DNA of 64,000 nt from Planctomycetota bacterium. Lineage in GTDB: Bacteria > Planctomycetota > Planctomycetia > Planctomycetales > Planctomycetaceae. The position numbers were made by a program, and so were the translations under genes. The notes beneath the pieces are model-generated. The model made no database searches, had not been told where the DNA came from, and saw only the letters and a list, made by a program, of their open reading frames with translations. This document shows, piece by piece, positions 1 to 9,754 of the stretch. The DNA lies in NCBI GenBank assembly GCA_014584345.1, contig JACTNB010000030.1, positions 173,095-237,094 on the forward strand, given 5' to 3'. The stretch's first letter is position 1; each line of letters begins with the position of its first letter.

Positions 1-587
1 CAGGCATCGATCACGTACAACACGCACAGTACCGCCGGCATGGGCAACGCGGCGGGACGACACAACACCGCCAGACCAAACAGGCCCCCCGTCAAACAGA
101 GGTTGCCCCAGTTTCGCTGGCGCGCATACCGGCACCAGGCCCACAAGAGCCAGGCGGTCAACGCCGCGCTGGCAACCTCGGTCATCGGTTGCGAAGTGTA
201 GCGGAGCAACAAGGGATCGCAAGCGACGATGGCCCCCGCCAGGCAGACCCCTCCACGAGGAATCCACTGCCGCGCCCATATCATCGTCCCCGCCACGCAG
301 GCCAGCCCCAGAAATAGTTGCACCACCGCAATACCCAGCGAACCGGCCCAGGAGACGGGGAGCGACAACAGCAGGGGATACAGCGGTGGACGAAAGGCCG
401 TAGGCACGCTGCTTCCCGGCGTGCAGAATCCGTCTCCCGCCATGATCGCGGCGGCAATGCCAAGATACCCATCGCGATCCTCCGTCAATTCCGACCATTT
501 GACTGCCAGCATACTGCCCCGCAGCAGCAGGGCCGCCAGCAGAATGCCCCAGAAACAGGCAAACCGGAAACGTGAAGAATCCCGCAT
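1..587 (-). CDS. Membrane glycosyltransferase, GT39/ArnT-like (partial, N-terminal part)
   Basis: At least 195 residues read open from an ATG at 587 to the left edge, so the C-terminus is missing. The protein starts MRDSSRFRFACFWGILLAA, a transmembrane segment at about residues 8-25. An acidic loop follows (SELTEDRDGYLGIA), and then hydrophobic segments near residues 80-105, 118-135 and 160-190. The first helix, acidic EDRDGY loop and FRPPLYPL segment match the start of dolichyl-phosphate-mannose/ArnT-type (PMT_2, GT39-like) enzymes, which move sugars from polyprenyl-phosphate donors on the outer face of the membrane. The loop acid is the expected catalytic or metal-contacting residue in that family. 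Substrate cannot be inferred. A second ATG sits 5 bases upstream in another frame; 587 gives the coherent membrane protein. Confidence 0.72.
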   Translation of the reverse strand, partial: MRDSSRFRFACFWGILLAALLLRGSMLAVKWSELTEDRDGYLGIAAAIMAGDGFCTPGSSVPTAFRPPLYPLLLSLPVSWAGSLGIAVVQLFLGLACVAGTMIWARQWIPRGGVCLAGAIVACDPLLLRYTSQPMTEVASAALTAWLLWAWCRYARQRNWGNLCLTGGLFGLAVLCRPAALPMPAVLCVLYVIDA

Positions 588-940
588 GTCATCCCTACCA
601 AATGTGTTTCAATCCGCAATTCTCACATGGCCACGCAGGCTGGGACTCGCCCTCAGTCCACGGCACCGAGCCGCGGGGTTTCAGAAATACCGTCTGCCAT
701 CCTTCGACGCTAGCGCGTGCGCGGCAAGTCGCAATTACCTGCGGCACGGCTCTGAAACCCGGCCCTCACGTACATGGGCGACGAGATCATGTTTCAAGGG
801 ATAAACATGAACATACTCGATGCACCGCTGAAGCCGCAATTGCGGACACCGTTCCCGGCCCAAGTTGCTGGGAATCCGACTCGCCCGCGGCACGGAAAAA
901 AAGGAATAACCACGGAACCACCGAGAAAAATGAGCGGCGG
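588..940. other. Non-coding stretch left of the first palindromic repeat
   Basis: About 350 bases with no reading frame that looks like a protein on either strand. It should contain the promoter of the minus-strand membrane glycosyltransferase, but I see no convincing -35/-10 pair. It ends at the left arm of the inverted-repeat element. Confidence 0.5.
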
Positions 941-1083
941 AACTAGCCGCGCCCACCAGGAAGCGGACCACGCGGGCGCGGCAACTTGCAATCACTCGTC
1001 CGGCACATGATCCACCGGAGTGGATTTCTATAGGAGTGATTGAGGCTCAAGCGTGGCCCGCTTCCTGGTGGGCGCGGCTAGTT
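941..1083. repeat. REPIN-like inverted repeat element, copy 1 (subfamily A)
   Basis: The left arm at 941-971 (aactagccgcgcccaccagg, then aagcgg) is the reverse complement of the right arm at 1053-1083, with one mismatch in 31. The arms enclose an 81-base spacer. Spacer bases 992-1015 recur in inverted orientation at 21309-21332 in copy 2 with one difference in 24. The arm sequence recurs with variations at 21.2, 25.7, 32.0, 43.2 and 58.2 kb. No transposase is encoded. Paired inverted arms of this size resemble REPINs or small MITEs. Confidence 0.85.
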
Positions 1084-1156
1084 TTTCGGGGCGATAAAAT
1101 TCGGCACGGCGGGCGCCGGATGCTCGGAGAATCGGCCTCGTCATTGCTCGTGGAAA

Positions 1157-2107
1157 TCAGCCGGAAACTAGCCGCGACGATCCGGCGGCTGTGATTTCGT
1201 GAAGCTGGCAGCGTCCGTGCTTGCGGGACGCCTGGAGTGCCTGCTCCGCCTGTTTTCTCAGTTCCGCAAGCGGGTCCGCCGCGTTCTGAATATCCCGTCC
1301 TAACAGGGTAAAACCGAACGAAGCGGTCACGAACACCGATCGTCCGGTCTCGGGATTCACAAATTCATGACGCCGAATCGCCAACCGAGCTGCCTGCGCT
1401 CTTTCTTCGAGTGAACTCCGGGTGATCTCGGGCAGAAAGGCCACCAGCAAATCCCTTTCGACCTGGCAAAGCAGATCGGTTTCGCGCAGTTGCCGCAATA
1501 CCAGCGAGGATATCTGCCTCAGAAATTCCGCGGCGGCTACCCTCCCCAGACGCTCCGCGAGCCTGGCATGCTGATCCAGTTGCACAAACAACACGCCATG
1601 AGCCTCGCACGCCTGCTCCCCCGCGCGGACCAGTAGGCGCAGGTTCTGTTCATACGCGACCGCATCGGGAAGGCCCGTCTGTGCATCCACATTGCCGCGT
1701 ATCCACTGGAGTGGACGGGAGCGGACATTGCGGTCGGCAATGGCATTCGTCTCGGGTTGCGCCGCATCGGCCGATGATTCCGATCGGGAGACCAGATTCG
1801 TGAGTTGCCCGGCCAATTTCTGGGAGAGGACCAGCAATCGATGGGATTGCCTGGGCAGCAGGGGATGATCGCCCGTTCGAGCCGAGAGCATGGCGCACGC
1901 CTTCTCGGCTCGATCCAGCAGGCCTGCCGTGTGCTCGAACAGTTTTTCGAAGCGTTTGCCAAGCCGCTGCAGCGCGGCTGCCTGATACCAGCGTTCGTAC
2001 AGAATGCCAAAGGCAAAGCCGACCGCGGCGGCAACGGGCAAAGCCAACCCCAGCAACAGAACTTCCCGAGAAATCTGGGCAAGTATGATACAGGAATTAA
2101 GGGGCAT
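1157..2107 (-). CDS. Membrane-anchored degenerate GGDEF-domain protein
   Basis: 316 residues. A hydrophobic N-terminal helix (about residues 11-38) is followed by a helical linker rich in Arg and Gln (about 40-110), then a diguanylate-cyclase-like domain (about 135-300). The domain opens with DAQTGLPDAVAYEQNL, the counterpart of the usual D-x-LTGLxNR motif. At the active site it reads CQVERDLLVAFLPE where GGDEF or GGEEF should stand, so both glycines and the metal-binding acids are missing. It should not make c-di-GMP and may be a binding or scaffolding domain. I start at the ATG at 2107, preceded by a GTGGGA ribosome site, rather than the TTG at 2134. It stands alone on the minus strand, with a divergent peroxiredoxin upstream. 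Confidence 0.78.
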   Translation of the reverse strand: MPLNSCIILAQISREVLLLGLALPVAAAVGFAFGILYERWYQAAALQRLGKRFEKLFEHTAGLLDRAEKACAMLSARTGDHPLLPRQSHRLLVLSQKLAGQLTNLVSRSESSADAAQPETNAIADRNVRSRPLQWIRGNVDAQTGLPDAVAYEQNLRLLVRAGEQACEAHGVLFVQLDQHARLAERLGRVAAAEFLRQISSLVLRQLRETDLLCQVERDLLVAFLPEITRSSLEERAQAARLAIRRHEFVNPETGRSVFVTASFGFTLLGRDIQNAADPLAELRKQAEQALQASRKHGRCQLHEITAAGSSRLVSG

Positions 2108-2381
2108 GATCGGTCCCACGGGCGAAAATTCCAACCCTGCTTGCGATGTCTGGCAGGCGGTGTATGCTCAAGCATAACATAGTATGCTCCAGCAGAACCC
2201 AGGGATTCGCCACGGTCGTGGAGACAGCAGCCCGAACGGGAGCGTTTTCGCGATTGTATGGATCTTGGTCGTTGTAGCACGATTGCTCCACGGGTAATCC
2301 GCCAGGAGCTCGAAACTCCGGACTTATCCGGCAAAAAACTGCCCGCGATCGAGTGTATGCCACAACCCATTGAGGTGCCTT

Positions 2382-2876
2382 ATGAACATCGGTGACGAAG
2401 CTCCGGACTTCCAGGAAATTACCCACACCGGAACCGAGATTTCCCTGCGGGAATTTCGTGGTAAACAGGTCGTGGTGTTGTTTTTCTACCCCCAGGATGG
2501 GACACCGGTATGCACCCGGGAAGCCTGCGGTTTCCGGGATGCCTATGAGGAATTCGCCTCCGCCGGAGCAGTGGTTATCGGCGTAAGTCGCAACAGCCAG
2601 CAAAGCCACCAGCGTTTCGCGGCCAATTACCAGTTGCCGTTCCATTTACTGTCGGATTCCAGCGGCAAGCTGCGGCAGCTGTTCGAAGTCCCCGATACCT
2701 GGGGCTTAATCCCCAGCCGGGTGACGTTTGTGATCGATCGGCAGGGGGTCATCCGCCACATTTTCAGTGCCCTGCTGCAGGGGGAAGTACACGTGCGGGA
2801 AGCATTAAGCGTGGTGCGAAAACTACAGGAAGAAGCGGCTGGCGAGATACCCGCGGACGACGAACACACCGCCTGA
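2382..2876 (+). CDS. bcp: Peroxiredoxin, Bcp/PrxQ type
   Basis: 164 residues, the usual length for the family. It is a thioredoxin-fold thiol peroxidase that reduces H2O2 and organic hydroperoxides with electrons from thioredoxin. The peroxidatic cysteine is C44 in the motif DGTPVCTREAC. The resolving cysteine C49 lies five residues on, the atypical 2-Cys arrangement typical of Bcp/PrxQ. The distal active-site region (PSRVTFVIDRQGVIR, about residues 105-120) is also present. The start is the ATG at 2382, preceded by GAGGT with 5-6 bases spacing; an in-frame TTG at 2370 is less likely. It appears to be a single-gene unit, cytoplasmic, with no signal peptide. Confidence 0.92.
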   Translation: MNIGDEAPDFQEITHTGTEISLREFRGKQVVVLFFYPQDGTPVCTREACGFRDAYEEFASAGAVVIGVSRNSQQSHQRFAANYQLPFHLLSDSSGKLRQLFEVPDTWGLIPSRVTFVIDRQGVIRHIFSALLQGEVHVREALSVVRKLQEEAAGEIPADDEHTA

Positions 2877-3115
2877 AGGGGCTTACCCTCCTCCGCATTT
2901 CCCGGGAATTATCCCGTTGATCCGGGCCGTTTGTGCCGATTGTATTGCGATTACGGGACACCCCGCGCGAGTCCACTGGCCAGTCTCGGCATGACTCCCG
3001 GTTTTCTTTGACTCTCGCCCTCCCGTGACGAATGCTTGCGGAATTCCGAAGTCTTGCGACGGTACATCGTTGGCATCGCGTCGAAACGTTCCTGTCCCAG
3101 CGGTCGTTATCCACC

Positions 3116-4279
3116 ATGATAGATTCCACAACCAGGACGGCGGGCTCCCTACGGATTCAGGTCCGCCAGCTCGATCCCCGCATTCTACATGGGCAGATCC
3201 TGAAACGCTGGCAGACCCTCCTGGCAAACAGCCAGGCGGCCAACACATTTCTTTGCCCCGAGTTCGTGCTCCCCTATCTGGAAGCATTTCCGCGAAAGCA
3301 GGCTCCCCTGTTGCTTACGGGAGAAGATCGCGAGAGTGGCGAACTCGTCGGCCTGGGAGTCTTCGAGCCGACGAAAGGGACCAGGGCCTTGCCCTTGCCG
3401 CATCTGTTACCTTTACACTGCCATCATCAGTACCGGGACGGCATGCTGGTTTCCGCGACCCGCGCGGTGGAATTTTTTGACTCCCTGTTGAAGTTCATCA
3501 CGGAAGAACAGGACGAATGGTTCGGCATCGAATTTCGTCAATTGCTGATCGATCAGCCCTGGGCCTTGCAATTGCGTCAGCAAGCCGTGGATTTTGGATG
3601 TTCGTTTCGCCTCACCCCCCGCTTTGCCTCGCCCGCGGTCCATCTGACGGCATTGGAGGCAGCCGGTCTGGAAGCGGGTTGGTCGTCTTCCCGCCGCAAG
3701 TCGTACCGCCGCAATCGCAATCGAGTGGAGAAACTGGGTGCCGTCCGCATGCGTCTGCTGACGCAATACGCGGACGTGCTGCCTGGAGTGGAACGTTTCC
3801 TGAAACTGGAACACTCCGGCTGGAAGGGGGCTCAGGGAACATCCCTGCTGAGCACGCCGCAGGAGACCGAATTCGCACGGAAGATGACCCGTGCATATGC
3901 CCGGGCGGGAAATCTGATTGTCTCCGAATTGTGGATTGGTGACGAGGTGGCGGCCTCGGCCCTCAACTTCAAGGCAGGCAATCAGCTCTACGCATTCAAG
4001 ATCGGCTGGAATGATCGGTTTGCGGAAGTCAGTCCAGGGGTGTTGCACGAAGTCGAACTGATCCACAGCCTGCGGGAAACGTTTCCCGCGCTCGCCTGGG
4101 CAGACAGTTGTGCCTATGCCGATTCCTATCTGAATGGCGTCTGGACCGACAGCCAGACCGTGGGCGAGGGCCTGCTTTCCGCTTCGAAAATCGCTCGAGG
4201 CACGGGCAAACTGATGGCCAAGATCCGCCGACTGAAGCAATGGACCGTAAGGCAACTCCGTTCGCCGGAAACCCTGTAA
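3116..4279 (+). CDS. GNAT/FemAB-like acyltransferase (Acetyltransf_6, CelD/BioF2-like)
   Basis: 387 residues without signal peptide. The N-terminal half (SLRIQVRQLDPR, then LCPEFVLPYLEAFP) and the second half (RRKSYRRNRNRVEKLG, then FLKLEHSGWKG, SELWIGDEVAASALNFKAGN, YAFKIGWNDRFAEVSPG) follow the two-GNAT-domain pattern of FemAB-like transferases, often annotated cellulose biosynthesis CelD-like. These are acyl- or aminoacyl-transferases, in many planctomycetes probably linked to polysaccharide or envelope modification. The substrate here is unknown. I prefer the ATG at 3116 because the domain begins about 14 residues later; an in-frame ATG at 3032 would add 28 residues without family character. 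Neither start has a strong ribosome site. Confidence 0.75.
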   Translation: MIDSTTRTAGSLRIQVRQLDPRILHGQILKRWQTLLANSQAANTFLCPEFVLPYLEAFPRKQAPLLLTGEDRESGELVGLGVFEPTKGTRALPLPHLLPLHCHHQYRDGMLVSATRAVEFFDSLLKFITEEQDEWFGIEFRQLLIDQPWALQLRQQAVDFGCSFRLTPRFASPAVHLTALEAAGLEAGWSSSRRKSYRRNRNRVEKLGAVRMRLLTQYADVLPGVERFLKLEHSGWKGAQGTSLLSTPQETEFARKMTRAYARAGNLIVSELWIGDEVAASALNFKAGNQLYAFKIGWNDRFAEVSPGVLHEVELIHSLRETFPALAWADSCAYADSYLNGVWTDSQTVGEGLLSASKIARGTGKLMAKIRRLKQWTVRQLRSPETL

Positions 4280-4463
4280 CTCCCTTCGAATACGCCTGAA
4301 ATCGCAAATTGCGAGCCTGCCACGGTAGTGGAGGCAACGTTTCCTTGCCCCCCCGTCGGCATTGATCCGCCAAATGTGTGTGGCACGATGAGCCCGATCC
4401 TGCTATGCTGCGGGCCAGGAGCCTGACAAAACAAAAACGGATTTTAACAGCGTTTGTTGAATT

Positions 4464-7400
4464 ATGTTTGCTTTTACACGCTGCGGCATAGCGCGGCTTG
4501 TCGTGTGGCTGGTGCTGATGTCATCTGGCCTTATCGATATGACCCGCGCCCAGGAAGCGACTCCCCCCGTGAAGACGCCGCCGGTTCCCGTCGGCACCTT
4601 CCCCACTCCCACCGCACCGGCAGAGACAGGTTCCCCCCCGTCGGGGAGTGCCACGTCGGCGAAACTGCTCTCCGAATTACCCCAAAAGTTTTTGGATGCG
4701 CAGGAATCCGCGAAAAAACTGCTGGAAGGAATCGAGAAGGACGAAAGCCTCGATCCCGCGATCCGGGATCAGGTATTGCAGGCCTACCGGGCGGCCCTGG
4801 AAACGGCAACCCGGGGACTGGCGGATTTGAAATCGGCCCAGGAAGACCGGGAAGCCTCCGAACAGGTGGCCACGGAATCCGCCCGGCTTGACATGGAAAT
4901 CAAGAGCCTGCCCGACCGCTTTGATCTGGAAGTGAACGAAAAGTCGGATCTCAAGGCGATCGAACAAGCCTTGGGGCAGGCCGATGCGGATTTAAGAACA
5001 TTTGAAGCGAACCGGGGACGCATCGAACAGATTTCCTCGCAACGTTCGCTCGATCGCCGCCTGCTCCTGGAAAAACAGGCGACGCTGGCGACGCGCCGCA
5101 AGGAAACGCAGGAACAGCTGGCCCCTCAGGCAGATACAACCGCCATATCACCCTTGCAGCGTGCGAATCAGTTCCTGGCGCGGGTGCAACTGGACGCACT
5201 CATTGCCGAGGAGGAAATGCTCCGCGAGCGGATCAACCGCTTCGAGCTGGAAAAAAACTCGCGGTTGACCAACCTGAGCCTCGAACTCTGGACCTTGAAA
5301 CGGACGTTGCAGGCCCGCAAGGTCGAAGCCCTGCAACAACTGGCCGCCCGCAAGCGACGCGATGAAACCGAGGATCTGCTCCAGGAATTGAAACAGGAAA
5401 GCGCTCGCACCTTCCCCATCCTGCAATCCCACATTAGTGAAATCGAACAGTATGCCGAACGCATCCGTACGCTGGTCGACCAGACGGATCAAGCACAAAC
5501 GCAGTTGAATGCCGTCCGCGAAATCCTGGAAAGCGTAAGCAACGAAAAGCGGGATACCGAAGCCAAGGACACCAGCGACGCCGGGAAAAGCGAAGCCTTT
5601 GCCCTCTCCTTGCTGCGCCAGCTTTACGAATTGCCCGACGTGGACCAGTACCGCGAACAGGCGGCTCAGCATCGCGCCCAGATGAGCGACGCCACGTTCC
5701 AGCAGATCGAACTCCGCTCCCTGTCGCGCAGGTTAATCAACATGGAACGCGTGATCGAGGAGTCCATTGCCAAGATCCAGCAGCAGTTGGGTGAAGAAGA
5801 TCTCGGTTTTTTTGAACAGGGCTTGCGGAGCAATCTGCGCAAGCTGATGACCCAGAAACGCGAGTCGATCGAAAAACTGGAATCCGCGTACAACGATCAC
5901 CTCGACGTACTGACTTCGCTGCTGACGGCTGAAGCGATGCTCGTGAACACCGTGGACGAATACCACAATTTCATTCATAAGCGGATCTTCTGGATTCGTA
6001 GCGAAAAGGGACTGCAAATCTCGGATATCGGGGGCCTGCTGCAACTGGACGCCTGGATGTTTGGGCCGGCCGAACTCACCGAATTGGGACAGGCCTTTCT
6101 CGCCGATGCCTGGCGGAACGATCTGGTCAACCTGCTGGGGCTGGCAGCCTGGCTGCTGCTGGTATTGCTCCGCTATCAGGCTGGCAAGGAGTTGGTCACC
6201 ATTGCCGACCAGGCCCGCAAGACGAACACCAATCGCATCCTGCCAACGCTGCGAGCGATCCTGCTGACGCTGATCATTGCCACGCCAGGCCCGCTGCTGA
6301 TGATTTTCGTGGGCTGGCGACTTGGGCAGTCGGGCAACCCGTCAAACACTCTGGCGGCCTTCTCGACCACAACAATTCAAGTCGGCCTGATCTACGCGGC
6401 GATGGAGTTTTTGCGGCAATTGTGTCGCCGGGATGGCGTGGTGGATGCCCACTTCAATGGGCCGGAACTGCTCTCGACCCGTTTTCGCCGCGATTTCTTC
6501 CTGTTGCTGGTCGTGCTGCTGCCGCTGTTCTTCGTGATTACGTATCTGAACCATTCCAGCGGCACTCAGCACCGTTTGCCCCAGGAAAGGATCCTGTTCT
6601 GCGTGGGGATGCTGATTTGCACGCTGTTTTCCCAGCGGAGTTTCAGTCCGCGGGCCCCGCTGGTGCGCGAGATTTGCCAGTTGAAATCGACCAACCCCAT
6701 CGCGCGCTCGCGCTGGATCTGGTATCCGGTAGCCACTCTGGCACCGCTGCTGCTGGCGGCAATGGCCTGGCTGGGGTACTACTACACTGCTACTCAACTG
6801 GCGTGGAGGCTGCTGCTGACGCTGTTGCTGCTGTGTGGAATTCTGTTTCTCTGGGGACTGGGATTGCGCTGGTACCGCATGGCCCAGCGCTGGTTTCGCA
6901 TGTACGTGCTCCGCGAGCGTCTGCGGCAACCGATCGAGGAATCGCATACCATCGACGGACAACGCCTGAAACTCGAAACCGACAGCCGCGTCCAGGACGA
7001 GGATCGTGAACGCCAGACGCTGAAACTGATTAATTATGGGGTCCTGATTCCCCTGCTGCTGGGGCTGGGCATGATCTGGGCGGATGTCCTGCCGGCCGTC
7101 TCTCGACTGGATGAAGTGGAAGTCTGGCATGCCTATGTGCAGCAAATGGTCGAAGCGGATGGCGAAGCAAAGATGCGGACCGTCAAGCAGGTGATTTCGC
7201 CGCTCGATGTCCTCCTGGCAATGTTTGTCGTCGCCTTGACGTTCTTTCTCTCGCGAAACATGCCTGGCATGGTCGACTTCGCCCTGTTGCAGCGCCTGGG
7301 CATCGATCCCTCGTTGCGGTACGCCCTGACCAGCCTCACGGGATACCTGCTGACGTTCCTGGGGCTGTCGTATGCGTTCGGTCAACTCGGTTTTCGCTGG

Positions 7401-8084
7401 GAACAGATTCAATGGCTTGCCGCCGCGTTAACCTTCGGGTTGAGTTTCGGGTTGCAGGAAATCTTCGCGAATTTTGTCTCCGGCCTGATCATTCTGTTCG
7501 AGCGCCCGGTACGCATCGGTGACGTCGTGACGATCGAGGGTGTCACGGGCGTCGTGACCCGCATTCGAATTCGCGCCTCGACCATCACGGATTGGGACCG
7601 CAAGGAATTTCTGGTTCCCAACAAGGAACTGGTAACGGGCCGCGTGCTCAACTGGACCTTGTCCGACAAGATTAACCGCATTGTGATACCGGTGGGGGTT
7701 GCCTACGGGACCGATACGGATCGTGTCCGCGAAATCCTGCTGGAAATCGCCCGCAACGATCCCGAGGTGGTCGCCGATCCCGCGCCCGTCGCGGTGATGG
7801 AAGGGTTCGGCGACAGCGCGCTCAACTTTGTGCTGCGGGCGTTCCTGTACAATCTGGACAAACGCCTGGAAACCATTCATCGCCTGCACACCTTGATACA
7901 CAAGCGGTTTCTCGCGGAAGGAATCGAAATCGCCTTCCCGCAACAGGATCTGCATTTACGCAGTGTCCCTCCAGGCTGGCAGCAGCTCGCTGCCGAACGG
8001 CCCCAGGCAAATTCCACGCCCCCTCCCCACGCGGAGATCACCACCGCCGACGGAAATCCCGCGACGGAAAATTCCTTGAATTAG
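4464..8084 (+). CDS. Large mechanosensitive ion channel, MscK/MscM type
   Basis: 1206 residues, close to E. coli MscK and MscM (about 1100). An N-terminal signal sequence (about 1-30) leads to a long periplasmic coiled-coil region (about 70-500, dense in Glu, Arg, Gln and Leu), the MscS-porin-like part. About ten membrane helices follow between residues 540 and 1010. The C-terminal MscS core contains LTFGLSFGLQEIFANFVSG (pore-lining TM3 region), then FERPVRIGDVVTIEGVTG and VPNKELVTGRVLNWTLSDK, the beta domain. It should act in the inner membrane as a safety valve opening on hypo-osmotic stress. It has no obvious operon partner. The pore and beta-domain motifs look intact. Confidence 0.93.
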   Translation: MFAFTRCGIARLVVWLVLMSSGLIDMTRAQEATPPVKTPPVPVGTFPTPTAPAETGSPPSGSATSAKLLSELPQKFLDAQESAKKLLEGIEKDESLDPAIRDQVLQAYRAALETATRGLADLKSAQEDREASEQVATESARLDMEIKSLPDRFDLEVNEKSDLKAIEQALGQADADLRTFEANRGRIEQISSQRSLDRRLLLEKQATLATRRKETQEQLAPQADTTAISPLQRANQFLARVQLDALIAEEEMLRERINRFELEKNSRLTNLSLELWTLKRTLQARKVEALQQLAARKRRDETEDLLQELKQESARTFPILQSHISEIEQYAERIRTLVDQTDQAQTQLNAVREILESVSNEKRDTEAKDTSDAGKSEAFALSLLRQLYELPDVDQYREQAAQHRAQMSDATFQQIELRSLSRRLINMERVIEESIAKIQQQLGEEDLGFFEQGLRSNLRKLMTQKRESIEKLESAYNDHLDVLTSLLTAEAMLVNTVDEYHNFIHKRIFWIRSEKGLQISDIGGLLQLDAWMFGPAELTELGQAFLADAWRNDLVNLLGLAAWLLLVLLRYQAGKELVTIADQARKTNTNRILPTLRAILLTLIIATPGPLLMIFVGWRLGQSGNPSNTLAAFSTTTIQVGLIYAAMEFLRQLCRRDGVVDAHFNGPELLSTRFRRDFFLLLVVLLPLFFVITYLNHSSGTQHRLPQERILFCVGMLICTLFSQRSFSPRAPLVREICQLKSTNPIARSRWIWYPVATLAPLLLAAMAWLGYYYTATQLAWRLLLTLLLLCGILFLWGLGLRWYRMAQRWFRMYVLRERLRQPIEESHTIDGQRLKLETDSRVQDEDRERQTLKLINYGVLIPLLLGLGMIWADVLPAVSRLDEVEVWHAYVQQMVEADGEAKMRTVKQVISPLDVLLAMFVVALTFFLSRNMPGMVDFALLQRLGIDPSLRYALTSLTGYLLTFLGLSYAFGQLGFRWEQIQWLAAALTFGLSFGLQEIFANFVSGLIILFERPVRIGDVVTIEGVTGVVTRIRIRASTITDWDRKEFLVPNKELVTGRVLNWTLSDKINRIVIPVGVAYGTDTDRVREILLEIARNDPEVVADPAPVAVMEGFGDSALNFVLRAFLYNLDKRLETIHRLHTLIHKRFLAEGIEIAFPQQDLHLRSVPPGWQQLAAERPQANSTPPPHAEITTADGNPATENSLN

Positions 8085-8321
8085 CAGAATCGGACGAACA
8101 GGTCGGCATTTAACCTGCAACCGCGTCAAATTCGCATTCCAGGAGGACCACTCCTGTTGACGAGTCCCCTTTTTTGACGCATGATTAAATTGAAGAAACA
8201 ATTGTCTCGACGAGGCGACGCAGCAGCGGGCAGCGTCATCATCCGGCCTGAATAATTCGGCATTAAACCGAAAGGACCGGATATCTCGGGTTACCGTCGC
8301 ATTTTTATCAGGTTGACTCCC

Positions 8322-8513
8322 ATGGGCCGCAAATCCACTCATATACATCCCCCCGCAGAACTCGGGAAGCCGGAGCAGATCGCTATCACGCTGGAACGCA
8401 TCCAGCAGGACATGGACGCCTTGAAGACCGCCGTGAACATGCAGGCGACCCTGCTGGCCGATCTTGAAGAGGCGTTCCACACCGCCACGGACGACCTTCC
8501 CCAGCATTTGTAG
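8322..8513 (+). CDS. Small hypothetical protein with amphipathic helix
   Basis: 63 residues from an ATG at 8322; a TTG at 8313 is in frame but less likely. Most of the length (about 17-57) looks like one long helix, LGKPEQIAITLERIQQDMDA followed by LKTAVNMQATLLADLEEAF, with heptad-like hydrophobic spacing. This suggests a small coiled-coil or dimerising protein. I do not recognise a family. It lies between the channel gene and the convergent purK. Codon use looks like that of the neighbours, which favours a real gene. Confidence 0.5.
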   Translation: MGRKSTHIHPPAELGKPEQIAITLERIQQDMDALKTAVNMQATLLADLEEAFHTATDDLPQHL

Positions 8514-8593
8514 GCGCGCCGAGACTAGACCGTAACGCGCGGGAACATCCCCCCTGCCCGGCGCGGAATCACTCCGCGGCGAAGAAGGGGATT

Positions 8594-9754
8594 TCAACGA
8601 CCGCTCAAACGCTCGCGTGCTAGTCGTACGTGCTCGACTGCTTTTTCCACCTGCGGATGCAATGCCGTGAGATGCCCCATCTTGCGTCCCGGTCGCGGTT
8701 GCTGCTTGCCGTACAGGTGCAGACGCACCCCCGGAATCTTCAAGGCCTCGGCCCATCGGGGCGGCCCCTGGTCCCAAACCTCTCCGAGTAAATTCGCCAT
8801 GGCAGCCGGGAACACCGGTTGCATCTCTCCCAGAGGCAAGCCACAAATCGCGCGGACCTGTTGCTCGAACTGCCCACACAGGCTCGCTTCGATGGTGAGG
8901 TGTCCGGAGTTATGCGGTCGGGGTGCCACCTCGTTAATCAGCAGTTGACCGCTCCTGGTCACGAACATTTCCACGCACATCACCCCCACCACATCGAGAT
9001 GTTCCAACACCCCTCGGGCAATCTCCAGGGCTTCTTGCCGATAACATTGCACTTCGGGCGCGGGAAAAACGGAGAGATCCAGAATATGCCGGCGATGCTC
9101 GTTGTAGATCGGACCACAAGCCGAAAACTCTCCCTCGGGCCCACGGGCCGCTATTACGGAAACTTCGTGTTCAAAATCTATTTTTTGCTCGTAGATGCAT
9201 TCCCGCCGGCCCAGTTGCTCCCAGGCCGCTTCCGCCCGGTCGACCGCGTCGATTCCCACCTGCCCCTTGCCATCGTACCCCCCTTCCGCGGTTTTCAGGA
9301 TGGCGGGAACTCCCAGTTGCTCGACAGCCGCCTGCAAGTCCGCCGACGACACCACCGCGCGAAACGGGGTCACGGGTAAGCCTGCCCGGGCCAGCGTACT
9401 TTTTTCGCGGAGGCGGTGTTGCGAAACATGCAGGACATGCCCCCCGGGCCGAACCGGACCCGATTCCTCGATTGCCTGGACGGCCTCCGCGGAAATGTTC
9501 TCGAATTCAAACGTCACGACCGCAACCGTCCGCGCGAACTCCCGAATACGGTTCACGTCATTGTATTCCCCCACGAATTCCTGGTCGGCGACATGCCCCG
9601 TCGGGGAATCGGCCTCGTTGGAATAGGTATGCACGCGATACCCCATTTCGCGCGCGGCGAGAGCAAACATTCTCCCCAGTTGCCCACTCCCCAGCACTCC
9701 CAGTGTGGCTCCGGGAAGAATCGGCGCGGTCCGCCGGAATTGTGCGCGGTCCAT
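8594..9754 (-). CDS. purK: N5-carboxyaminoimidazole ribonucleotide synthase
   Basis: 386 residues, normal length. It converts AIR, ATP and bicarbonate to N5-CAIR in de novo purine synthesis. It has an ATP-grasp fold: the N-terminal PreATP domain carries LGVLGSGQLGRMFALAA (about 18-34), and the central domain has ILKTAEGGYDGKGQ (about 135-148) and the FEHEVSVIAARG strand. The C-terminal part contains EVAPRPHNSGHLTIEA, the conserved PurK signature. The start codon ATG at 9752-9754 directly abuts the purE stop codon (TGA at 9755-9757) with no base between, so the two are almost certainly co-transcribed and translationally coupled. Confidence 0.97.
   Translation of the reverse strand: MDRAQFRRTAPILPGATLGVLGSGQLGRMFALAAREMGYRVHTYSNEADSPTGHVADQEFVGEYNDVNRIREFARTVAVVTFEFENISAEAVQAIEESGPVRPGGHVLHVSQHRLREKSTLARAGLPVTPFRAVVSSADLQAAVEQLGVPAILKTAEGGYDGKGQVGIDAVDRAEAAWEQLGRRECIYEQKIDFEHEVSVIAARGPEGEFSACGPIYNEHRRHILDLSVFPAPEVQCYRQEALEIARGVLEHLDVVGVMCVEMFVTRSGQLLINEVAPRPHNSGHLTIEASLCGQFEQQVRAICGLPLGEMQPVFPAAMANLLGEVWDQGPPRWAEALKIPGVRLHLYGKQQPRPGRKMGHLTALHPQVEKAVEHVRLARERLSGR

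Noticed and set aside
5000..5700. Long antisense frames within the mechanosensitive channel gene
   Set aside because: They arise from the biased codon use of the Glu/Arg/Gln-rich coiled coil; no start signals or domains.
8560..8580. Short GC hairpin (cgcgga/tccgcg) downstream of purK
   Set aside because: Six pairs only and no T-run on the minus strand.
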